Of a stretch of 5,472 bases of DNA, positions 1-5,472 are shown one piece after another. Origin of the DNA: Anaerolineaceae bacterium (GTDB lineage Bacteria; Chloroflexota; Anaerolineae; Anaerolineales; Anaerolineaceae); the NCBI GenBank assembly GCA_011620445.1, contig WOZB01000108.1:1-5472 (forward strand), written 5' to 3'. The first letter of the stretch is position 1. Each line of letters starts with the position of its first letter. Position numbers and translations under genes: made by a program. The notes beneath the pieces are model-generated. The model worked only from the letters and a program-made list of their open reading frames with translations. It was not told the DNA's origin and did not search any database.

Positions 1-229
1 TTGTGCAAACTTCCTGAATGCCGTTTGCAGTGCAGAGGTAACCGCAAAAGAACCTGCCAGGCAAATTGAGAAGCTAATGAGGCTCAGAAACTTTAAGGCC
101 GAACCGGCAAGTACGCCTTCATACGCGCCGCTCACGATCAGATAAGGTGAAAAATAATTCAGGTTGATTGGGAATAAGAGCAAACTGATTAATAATAGCG
201 TTTTCTAATGAATTGTTTTTGTTCTTCAT
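1..229 (-). pseudogene. Decayed NapH-like (4Fe-4S type) membrane protein fragment, C-terminus beyond left edge
   Basis: Read on the minus strand, an ATG at 229-227 begins MKNKNN but runs to a stop after about 36 codons. A second frame is open for 68 codons from about 204 to the left edge. It reads as a hydrophobic N-terminal segment (LLLISLLLFP), then INLNYFSPYLIVSGAYEG, a second hydrophobic stretch, and SALQTAFRKFAQ. This layout resembles the start of NapH-like 4Fe-4S membrane proteins, where a FP-T-L-YFSPY-I--GA--G segment precedes a cysteine-rich C-G-x-x-C-P-A-G-x-L-Q motif. Removing one A from the five-A run (plus-strand T 216-220) gives MKNKTIH, then an in-frame TAG (205-207), then KTLLLIS, joining both parts. 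The two cysteine positions before the ALQ appear to be alanine, so even a repaired protein might not bind the usual cluster. The family assignment is tentative; the broken reading frame is seen directly. Confidence 0.4.
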
Positions 230-402
230 CTCGCACAATTCCTATATCCTCAAAATCTTTATTAGCGTTGTTTTATATAAATATATGCTGCATAAGCTGT
301 GTTTATAACGAAAAAAAGACCAGCTGGCGAGGAAAATATGCTAATGAGTATTGACTTTATTTTCCACGGTAGTAGTCATTTTGCATGATTATTCTTACCT
401 TA

Positions 403-431
403 TGATATATTATCATTATCAGTTTTATAAT
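403..431 (+). promoter_or_regulatory. Candidate promoter(s) for the response regulator/kinase operon
   Basis: Two sigma-70-type -10 elements lie in this AT-rich stretch. One is an extended -10, TGA followed by TATATT (403-411), with a TTGCAT (381-386) 19 nt upstream of the hexamer as a poor -35. The other is a perfect TATAAT at 426-431 without a recognisable -35 at normal spacing. Either would give a leader of roughly 75-95 nt before the ATG at 512. Such hexamers are common by chance in AT-rich DNA, so the assignment is modest. Confidence 0.35.
404..420. promoter_or_regulatory. Fur-box-like operator candidate upstream of the two-component operon
   Basis: The minus strand reads GATAATGATAATATATC. 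It holds two consecutive exact copies of the GATAAT hexamer that builds the classical Fur box, followed by a degenerate third. On the plus strand the same stretch contains a perfect 6-bp inverted repeat, ATGATA (402-407) and TATCAT (411-416), with a 3-nt spacer. It overlaps the promoter-like elements before the response regulator, the right place for a repressor of the Fur/PerR/Zur family. The surrounding region is AT-rich, so chance resemblance is a real possibility, and no such regulator is encoded here. Confidence 0.25.
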
Positions 432-500
432 TCAGTCTTGTTTTTTGAGTGATAAACTAAACTCCAACAGAAAAGAGTAAATATGTGTTGGAGGCAATTG

Positions 501-511
501 GGCGAGGAAAA
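501..511 (+). promoter_or_regulatory. Ribosome binding site deciding the ATG-512 start
   Basis: GGCGAGGAAAA lies directly before the ATG at 512, with the GAGG core (504-507) 4 nt from the start. It supports ATG-512 over an in-frame GTG at 485, which would add nine residues (MLEAIGRGK) not expected before the receiver domain and has no comparable Shine-Dalgarno sequence. The same 11 bases also occur at 326-336. Confidence 0.6.
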
Positions 512-1198
512 ATGGCAAAGATACTAATCATTGAAGATGAACGCGAGCTTACCAAAGTGCTTCAGGCTTATCTGGAGCGAAGCAATTTTGAGGTTTTGGC
601 GGCTTATGATGCCGCTGAAGGCAAGAAGCTATGGGAAGATGCAAATCCTGATTTAGTACTTTTAGATTTGAACCTCCCGGGCACTGATGGCCTTGAACTT
701 GCCAAAGAAATGCGCCGGACTAAAGATACTCCAGTTATCATGACCACTGCGCGTGTTGATGAAGTTGACCGCTTGATCGGCCTCGAACTGGGCGCCGATG
801 ACTATGTCATCAAACCTTATTCCCCACGGGAAGTGGTTGCTCGCGTTAAGGCTGTTTTGCGTCGCATTAATGCCAAACCGCTCGAAGAGCCTATCAAAAG
901 CAAAATCGCCGGGCTAAATATTGATCCCTCCATGCATCAGGTCACTGTCAAAGGCCAACCCGTGAATCTTACCCCAACAGAATTTGACATCCTGTCTACT
1001 TTAGCCTCTCAACCGGGCCACGTATTTACCCGCAATCAACTGATTGAGGAGACCCAGGGCGCCAGCGCTGAGGGGTACGAACGCAGTGTGGATGTGCACA
1101 TTAAGAATTTGCGCCATAAATTACGCGCCGCTGACCCTGAGACGGATTACATTAAGACCATCTTTGGGGTTGGGTACCGAACTATAAAAACGGATTAA
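512..1198 (+). CDS. OmpR/PhoB-family response regulator
   Basis: A 228-residue cytoplasmic DNA-binding response regulator, expected to be phosphorylated by the kinase encoded next to it. The receiver domain covers about residues 2-115: acidic pocket E8-D9-E10, phospho-acceptor D52 in LVLLDLNLPGTDG, switch T79 in MTTAR, and the invariant lysine K101 in VIKPY. A winged helix-turn-helix domain fills about residues 130-226, with the typical LTPTEFDILSTLASQPGHVF and a VDVHIKNLRHKL recognition-helix region, ending in FGVGYRT. Both domains are full length and every catalytic residue is present, so the protein should be active. The ATG at 512 is chosen because MAKILIIEDE is the usual family start and has a good Shine-Dalgarno sequence. 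The stop is 3 nt before the kinase start, showing a two-gene operon. The target genes cannot be read from the sequence; the downstream LCP gene is a natural candidate. Confidence 0.95.
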   Translation: MAKILIIEDERELTKVLQAYLERSNFEVLAAYDAAEGKKLWEDANPDLVLLDLNLPGTDGLELAKEMRRTKDTPVIMTTARVDEVDRLIGLELGADDYVIKPYSPREVVARVKAVLRRINAKPLEEPIKSKIAGLNIDPSMHQVTVKGQPVNLTPTEFDILSTLASQPGHVFTRNQLIEETQGASAEGYERSVDVHIKNLRHKLRAADPETDYIKTIFGVGYRTIKTD

Positions 1199-1201
1199 TC
1201 T

Positions 1202-2614
1202 GTGCGCAATCGTTTGATCCTGGCTTTTTTAGGAGTCATTTGCCTGACTCTTGGCCTGGTTTTTTTGTTTATTCAGAATTCCTCTACATTAGTTCTGCAG
1301 AATTCCTTTCGGACAGCTTTCCAGAAGGAGATTCAGCCGCTCATTCCACAGCTCACGACTTACTATACTATCAACAATCGTTCTTGGGATGGTGTAGACA
1401 GCCTGCTCATAGCTGCCGACAAATCGGCTAATCAACAAGAAACACACGATTCTTATCAATCAGACGATCTTGTTTTACTAGATGCAGCAGGGAAGGTAAT
1501 AGCCCCAGAAAACTCCCCACTTCATGGCAGGAGTCTGGATTCTATGACCTTGAATTCTATTTTGCCGATCAACTACGAAGGTGAAACGCTGGGATATCTT
1601 GGTTCCACCTTGTTGGTTGGCAATTTGCCACCCATCATTTCAAAAGAGTTCAACCGGCTTTTTTCGCGTTCAATCCTGATTGCACTGCTGGCTTCGGGTA
1701 CCATCGCTATGCTCTATGCCATACTCGCCACGAACACTGTTGTGCAGCCTATAACAGATATGACTGCGACAGTGGAAGAAATGGCACGCGGGAACTTGCA
1801 TTTGAGGGTCAATCCAGAGAAATTTGGATACCAAAATCTTGTGTCCCTGGCAGAATCAATTAATTTCCTGGCAAACACAATTGAACAAGGTACAACCCAA
1901 CGTCAAATGATGATATCAGACATTGCCCACGAACTGCGCACCCCTTTGGCCGTCCAAAAATCTTATTTGGAAGCCATGGAGGATGAGGTTATCCCCATCA
2001 ATTCAGAATCCCTCAAAACGATTCAGGAGCAAAATATCCTTCTGACCCGCCTGGTAAATGATCTGCGCCTGCTTTCTGCGGCAGAATCAGGTGAGCTACA
2101 ACTAGTCTTCCGCCAAATGGATCTCACGAAGGTCTTGAAGAAAGTATTGGACCAATATACGGCGAGATTTGCCGAAGCGGAATTAACTGTCAACCTGGTA
2201 ACGCCCGAACCGCACCCCATTATTTTGGGTGATCCTAACCGCATAGAACAGATCATCATAAACCTCTTTCAGAACGAAAGACGATATGCTCCACCTGGGA
2301 CAGAGTTGGACATCAGCTGTTATATACGCGACCATAGGGCTGTGCTGACGGTTCGTGACTATGGCGTTGGAATTCGGAAAGAAGAGCTTGAAACTATCTT
2401 TCTGCGCCTTTACCGTACAGATAAGGCTATAAAATCCGACGCCAGCGGCTCGGGCCTTGGCCTTTCGATCGCTCGTAAATTAGCGGAAGCGCACGGTGGC
2501 ACCCTGATTGCCAGCCAGCCGACCGGTAAAGGTGTTAGATTTACCCTTTCACTGCCGCTTGCCTTTGAACATATCAAACTTTCGAAAAGTCCGGTTAAAT
2601 CCAAAACAAAATGA
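1202..2614 (+). CDS. HAMP-domain sensor histidine kinase
   Basis: A 470-residue inner-membrane kinase, the expected partner of the adjacent response regulator. Order of parts: TM1 about 5-25; an extracytoplasmic sensor of about 130 residues with a PAS/Cache-like strand pattern (LVLLDAAGKVIAPENSPLHG, then LGYLGSTLL); TM2 about 156-177; HAMP about 178-230 (starting VVQPITDM); the dimerisation helix with phospho-accepting H243 in SDIAHELRTPL; and the HATPase domain with N-box N354/N358, G1 box D386-Y-G-V-G-I, and G2 box G416-S-G-L-G-L. All catalytic motifs are present, but the N-box reads NLFQNERRYAPPG where NALRY is usual, and the F-box reads IFLRLYR rather than ERFYR. The start is GTG 3 nt after the regulator's stop with only a weak Shine-Dalgarno sequence, so translational coupling is likely. 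The signal sensed is unknown; an envelope signal is inferred from the downstream LCP gene. Confidence 0.93.
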   Translation: MRNRLILAFLGVICLTLGLVFLFIQNSSTLVLQNSFRTAFQKEIQPLIPQLTTYYTINNRSWDGVDSLLIAADKSANQQETHDSYQSDDLVLLDAAGKVIAPENSPLHGRSLDSMTLNSILPINYEGETLGYLGSTLLVGNLPPIISKEFNRLFSRSILIALLASGTIAMLYAILATNTVVQPITDMTATVEEMARGNLHLRVNPEKFGYQNLVSLAESINFLANTIEQGTTQRQMMISDIAHELRTPLAVQKSYLEAMEDEVIPINSESLKTIQEQNILLTRLVNDLRLLSAAESGELQLVFRQMDLTKVLKKVLDQYTARFAEAELTVNLVTPEPHPIILGDPNRIEQIIINLFQNERRYAPPGTELDISCYIRDHRAVLTVRDYGVGIRKEELETIFLRLYRTDKAIKSDASGSGLGLSIARKLAEAHGGTLIASQPTGKGVRFTLSLPLAFEHIKLSKSPVKSKTK

Positions 2615-2629
2615 CTTTACCGATTGGGA

Positions 2630-2635
2630 TATAAT
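2630..2635 (+). promoter_or_regulatory. Possible -10 element of an internal promoter for the LCP gene
   Basis: A perfect TATAAT lies in the 47-nt gap between the kinase stop and the LCP start, 26 nt before the ATG at 2662. No good -35 is visible at 16-18 nt spacing (the bases there fall in the end of the kinase gene). The LCP gene may have its own promoter as well as read-through from the two-component operon. Confidence 0.35.
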
Positions 2636-2661
2636 CCGCTTGGGATTTGGAAAAGAAATTA

Positions 2662-3852
2662 ATGAATAAGAAAACAATCACAGCGATCGTTATCGCTTTA
2701 CTGCTTACGGCACTAGTTATCGGTGGGTTTGTACTGGCAAATATTTGGAACAGGCCGCTCGGGAAGGCTCTTGGCTTGCCAACCCGCACGCCTCCCGCAG
2801 CGGAATCCAATACCAGCGTAGTAGAAAGCCCGACAGCTTTAGTGCTTGAAAATACCGTCCAGCCGCAAACAAGCAAGACACCAATTCCCCCAACAGTTAC
2901 CCGCGTGTTCACAAGTACACCACCGCAGCCCGTTTGCGGCAGCAAGGTGCCCTTGCTTTACTTCCTGGTGGTTGGGGCAGATGCAACAGACCCCGACTAT
3001 CGCTACGGCCTCTCAGATGTGATGCGCATTGTGCGCATCGACTTCATGCAACCCAAGGTGTCGGTTTTGACCCTACCACGCGACCTCTGGGTTACCTTTC
3101 CAAATATTAAGGATGAACCTGAGCGCTGCCCGGTTGAGGGCAAACTTAACCAGGCATACTTTTTGGGTAATCCTGGGAAGTCATGCTATAGCGGGACCGG
3201 TGAGGGGCCAGGTCTGCTTGCTGAAACAATCGCCACTAATTTTGACTTATTCTCAGACCATTACGTGGCAATCAACGAGACCGTTTTTCAGAGCATGATC
3301 GATGCCATGGGTGGCGTGGACCTCTACCTGGAGAACGCGGTGGATGGACGAGCTTTGGGTGTGGAAGGTGAAGCCACCAATGATAATAGCCAGGGCTACT
3401 TCCCAGCGGGTTGGAATCACCTGACGGGTTACGATGCCATGAGTTTTGTGCGTATTCGCGACCGCTACACCGAGATTGTGCGCAGCGATCATCAGAGCCT
3501 TTTGCTCTGTGCCATGAAGGACAAACTTTCCAGTCCTGAAATTATTACCAAGATCCCCAGGATAATTTCAACCCTCTTCAACGAAACCCAGACAGATCTT
3601 TCACCGGCTCAGATCAGCCAATACCTCACCTGCCTGCTGCCTAAGTTGAACGGATCCAATCTGCAATTTATCCGCTTTCCGGATGAATGGTTCACCAAGA
3701 GCCACCAAAGTTTATATCAAGGTACTTTTGTTTGGGATATTCCCCAGGAAGACATCCGGGATTATCTGAAGAAGTTCCAGGCAGATGAAATCCCTATCCA
3801 GGAAACCAGTGACAGCTCCAAGAGCTGCCCTGAACCCCCAGCTAAAAATTAG
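2662..3852 (+). CDS. LytR-CpsA-Psr (LCP) family cell-envelope protein
   Basis: A 396-residue membrane-anchored protein. LCP proteins transfer lipid-linked glycopolymers (teichoic acid, capsule or related polymers) to peptidoglycan or other envelope acceptors outside the membrane. A short cytoplasmic N-terminus is followed by one membrane helix (about 6-28) and a Thr/Pro/Ser-rich stalk (about 39-93), then the LCP domain from V96. Visible hallmarks are LLYFLVVGAD, LPRDLWV with R140-D141, MGGVDLYL, and LTGYDAMSFVRIRDRY with R264, R266 and R268, followed by R274 and Q278 of the R-x-x-x-Q signature. About six cysteines lie in the extracellular part, which could form disulfides. ATG-2662 is preferred, with GGAAAAG (2649-2655) as Shine-Dalgarno sequence; an in-frame TTG at 2647 would add only five residues. 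It follows the kinase by 47 nt on the same strand. Its 3' end overlaps msrP by 11 bp in convergent orientation. The acceptor and donor polymers cannot be named. Confidence 0.9.
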   Translation: MNKKTITAIVIALLLTALVIGGFVLANIWNRPLGKALGLPTRTPPAAESNTSVVESPTALVLENTVQPQTSKTPIPPTVTRVFTSTPPQPVCGSKVPLLYFLVVGADATDPDYRYGLSDVMRIVRIDFMQPKVSVLTLPRDLWVTFPNIKDEPERCPVEGKLNQAYFLGNPGKSCYSGTGEGPGLLAETIATNFDLFSDHYVAINETVFQSMIDAMGGVDLYLENAVDGRALGVEGEATNDNSQGYFPAGWNHLTGYDAMSFVRIRDRYTEIVRSDHQSLLLCAMKDKLSSPEIITKIPRIISTLFNETQTDLSPAQISQYLTCLLPKLNGSNLQFIRFPDEWFTKSHQSLYQGTFVWDIPQEDIRDYLKKFQADEIPIQETSDSSKSCPEPPAKN

Positions 3853-4729
3853 CCGCTAAGTCCATACCCTCGTAAAGCGGGGCAACTTCATCGTAGCCAT
3901 TGAATAGCAGCGTCGCCCGGCGCTCGGAATCTCCAAGGCGCAATTCGGTTGCCTGTGACCAACGGGGATGGTCAACGGATGGGTTCACATTGGCATAAAA
4001 ACCGTATTCGTTGGGGGCATAAAGGTTCCAGAATGTGTCTGGCTCTTCAGCAGTAAGTTCGATTTTGACGAGTGATTTACCGGACTTAAAGCCGTACTTC
4101 CAGGGGACAACCAGGCGGATTGGCGCGCCATTCTGTTTGGAGAGGTCTTCGTTGTAGAGTCCGGTTGCAAGCAGGGTTAGATTGTGCATGGCTTCATCCA
4201 GCCGTAAGCCTTCTGTGTAAGGCCAGGGAAAGGAAGCGGTTTCGTTAATCCCGGGCATCTGGTCAGGCAAAGCCGCGGTCTGAAAACTGACGTATTTCGC
4301 CTGCGATTTGGGAGCAACTTCATTTAGGAAGTCAGCCAGCGCAAAGCCCTGCCAGGGAAGCACCATGGACCAGCCTTCCACGCAGCGCATGCGATAGACG
4401 TGCTCACGGGAGCGGAACTTTTCTTTGATTTGCTCGATTGATAAGCTCATGGGTTTGTCGACCAATCCAGAGACTTCCAGGGTCCAGGGGGAAGTTTGGA
4501 ATTTACCTACTGCAGGGGCAACGCCTGCTTTGGACAGGCTGAATTCATAAAAGTTATTAAAGCTAAGGGCAGTTTCTTTTTTGGTTAATTCGTCTGTAAA
4601 TACAGATGAGGTGGAGGTGGCTGCGGGAGCAGTGCAAGCACCGAGCAAGGCGGCCGCGCTGGTTATCCCTGCCGCGCGCAGGAACTGGCGCCGGTTAAGG
4701 TAAAGTGCTTTTGGAGTAATCTCATCCAT
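3842..4729 (-). CDS. msrP: MsrP (YedY)-family molybdopterin protein-methionine-sulfoxide reductase, Tat-exported lipoprotein
   Basis: A 295-residue molybdenum enzyme of the sulfite-oxidase fold. Characterised members reduce methionine sulfoxide in envelope proteins, using electrons from the haem protein MsrQ. The N-terminus has a twin-arginine motif (R13-R14-Q-F-L), a hydrophobic run (AAGITSAAALLG) and a lipobox LGAC with C32, so it is probably Tat-exported and lipid-anchored. The molybdenum ligand is C116 in RMRCVEGWSM. Family blocks follow: NNFYEFS, SPWTLEVSGLVDKP, GAPIRLVVPWKYGFKS, EYGFYANVNPSVDHPRWSQAT and FNGYDEVAPLYEGMDL. It is somewhat shorter than E. coli MsrP but appears complete. 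ATG-4729 has GAGAAAGG (4745-4738, reading on the minus strand) 8 nt upstream. No msrQ is adjacent within the window: downstream is the convergent LCP gene, upstream a divergent dead transporter. A different substrate is possible, since the family includes uncharacterised oxidoreductases. Confidence 0.94.
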   Translation of the reverse strand: MDEITPKALYLNRRQFLRAAGITSAAALLGACTAPAATSTSSVFTDELTKKETALSFNNFYEFSLSKAGVAPAVGKFQTSPWTLEVSGLVDKPMSLSIEQIKEKFRSREHVYRMRCVEGWSMVLPWQGFALADFLNEVAPKSQAKYVSFQTAALPDQMPGINETASFPWPYTEGLRLDEAMHNLTLLATGLYNEDLSKQNGAPIRLVVPWKYGFKSGKSLVKIELTAEEPDTFWNLYAPNEYGFYANVNPSVDHPRWSQATELRLGDSERRATLLFNGYDEVAPLYEGMDLAANF

Positions 4730-4754
4730 AGTGCAAGCCTTTCTCTATAAATGA

Positions 4755-4783
4755 ATTTTAATTGGAAAAGTTCTCAGATTCAA
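4755..4783 (-). promoter_or_regulatory. msrP: Sigma-70-type promoter for msrP
   Basis: On the minus strand TTGAAT (4783-4778) and TAAAAT (4760-4755) are separated by exactly 17 nt. They match the consensus TTGACA/TATAAT at four and five of six positions. Transcription would begin near 4748, giving a leader of about 20 nt that contains the Shine-Dalgarno sequence GAGAAAGG. Spacing, strand and distance to the gene all agree, which makes this the best-supported promoter in the window. Confidence 0.55.
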
Positions 4784-4836
4784 CCAAAAAGTTAAGCCTG
4801 TCATATGTTCAGACCCATCGGCTATAGGAGAAGTAT

Positions 4837-5472
4837 ATGTTCAAATCCGACATTGATGCCCTTGCCAATTCAGCCTAGTCTCACTTCCACTCTTTACAGA
4901 CGAATACTTCAGGTTTCCTGGTTTCGCCTGTTCTTGCGGGCATATTTGTTGGTTTTCGGGTTTTCTGCCAATTTGTGGTTGGGGGTATTTTCAGGGGAGT
5001 TCGGCACTCAAACTCCTGCAAGGTGAGGTCTTCACGGCAGCACTTAGCCTGGTGGTCGTAGCGGGCGCGGAACTTTTCACTGGCAATCACCTGACGATGA
5101 CTATCGGATTTCTTGAGAGTAATTATAAATAGACAAACTTGTTATTAGCTTGACTGGCCTGTTTTATTGGCAACTGGGCAGGTTCGGTGCTTCGGGCTTT
5201 TTTTTAACACGACTGGCTTGTTTTCCGCCTGATCCCTTGACGTCATCCAAAAAGTAACACAGACACCGAGCATCTCCCTTTTACGGCCTTGCTGGATCGG
5301 GGCATCCTCTGCTATTTCCTGGTTTGTCTGGCAATCTGGAGTGCCACCCGGCTCAGATCTGAATCGGCCAAACTGATTATGATCTTTTGGTTCATATTGG
5401 CATTTGTGCTGGCTGGTTTTGAACATTCCGTGGCCAATATGAGCTCGCTGACCATGGCCATCCTGCACCCCG
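4837..5472 (+). pseudogene. Formate/nitrite transporter (FNT) family pseudogene, 3' end beyond right edge
   Basis: FNT proteins (FocA, NirC and relatives) are pentameric membrane channels for small monovalent anions such as formate and nitrite. Following the protein across frames gives a recognisable FNT: MFKSDIDALANSA, then SGFLVSPVLAGIFVGF, AALSLVVVAGAELFTGN (with the conserved loop Thr, 5079-5081), FIGNWAGSV, GILCYFLVCLAIWSATRLRS and FVLAGFEHSVANM (with the conserved His, 5424-5426). The frame is broken by in-frame stops at 4876 (TAG), 5130 (TAG), 5151 (TGA) and 5230 (TGA), and by three single-base shifts at T runs: -1 at 4988-4991, +1 at 5198-5205 and -1 at 5279-5282. The stops at 5130 and 5151 sit where tryptophans are plausible. 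The ATG at 4837 keeps a good Shine-Dalgarno sequence, AGGAGAAG (4826-4833). A usual family member has about 260-290 residues; roughly 210 codons are in the window. It cannot make a functional channel as read. Formate versus nitrite specificity cannot be told. Confidence 0.85.

Noticed and set aside
485..511. GTG start at 485 extending the response regulator by nine residues
   Set aside because: The extra residues do not belong to the receiver fold, and the ATG at 512 has a clear Shine-Dalgarno sequence and the usual family N-terminus.
1275..1308. Ten-base direct repeat CAGAATTCCT (1275-1284 and 1299-1308) inside the kinase gene
   Set aside because: It is in frame (QNSS and QNSF) in the region after TM1, with only two short copies; not evidence of a repeat element.
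2595..2945. Open frame of 116 codons on the minus strand opposite the start of the LCP gene
   Set aside because: It is antisense to the membrane helix and Thr/Pro-rich stalk of LCP; such biased codons easily leave the opposite strand open.
3853..3880. Possible terminator hairpin after the LCP stop
   Set aside because: Only 5-bp arms with an 18-nt loop and no T tract; it also lies within msrP coding sequence.
4805..5026. Open frame of 73 codons on the plus strand over the start of the FNT remnant
   Set aside because: Its peptide shows no family features, while the other frames carry recognisable FNT blocks; it is a by-product of the decayed gene.
4876..5232. Recoding (stop read-through, selenocysteine or pyrrolysine) to rescue the FNT gene
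   Set aside because: Both TAG and TGA occur, at positions without a family role for such residues, and three frameshifts would also need rescue.
5145..5468. Open frame of 107 codons on the minus strand opposite the FNT remnant
   Set aside because: It is antisense to conserved FNT blocks, is polar and low in family-like features, and has no sensible gene context.

Overview
The window reads as bacterial chromosome, most likely from the Chloroflexota (Anaerolineae-like). That placement is an inference from general protein resemblance and the mixed gene styles: an LCP protein with a Thr/Pro-rich stalk, a Tat-lipoprotein MsrP and a NapH-like membrane fragment. No rRNA or other marker gene is present to confirm it.

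Layout: (1) 1-229, minus strand: a decayed fragment of a small membrane protein, probably NapH/4Fe-4S-type, running off the left edge. (2) 230-511: an AT-rich intergenic stretch with promoter-like elements, a Fur-box-like sequence and a possible micro-ORF. (3) 512-3852, plus strand: three intact genes, namely an OmpR/PhoB-type response regulator, a HAMP-containing sensor histidine kinase starting 3 nt later, and a LytR-CpsA-Psr (LCP) cell-envelope protein 47 nt further on. (4) 3842-4729, minus strand: an intact molybdopterin oxidoreductase of the MsrP (YedY) family, overlapping the LCP gene tail-to-tail by 11 bp. (5) 4730-4836: a divergent intergenic region with a convincing promoter for msrP. 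(6) 4837 to the right edge, plus strand: a formate/nitrite transporter (FNT) gene broken by four in-frame stops and three single-base frameshifts.

How the genes may work together: the regulator and kinase form a complete two-component pair. The LCP gene follows on the same strand and could be co-transcribed or served by its own -10-like element, so an envelope-stress or envelope-assembly role for the set is reasonable but inferred. MsrP is an exported repair enzyme that reduces oxidised methionine in envelope proteins, which fits the same compartment, but it is transcribed separately.

The most unusual aspect is that both edge genes are wrecked while the four between them are intact. The lesions share one style: stops explainable by single transitions, and +1/-1 changes in A/T runs. 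I see no mobile element, CRISPR array, tRNA or rRNA, and nothing that amounts to a new biological system. The two reconstructable pseudogenes and the upstream regulatory region are the parts worth a second look.
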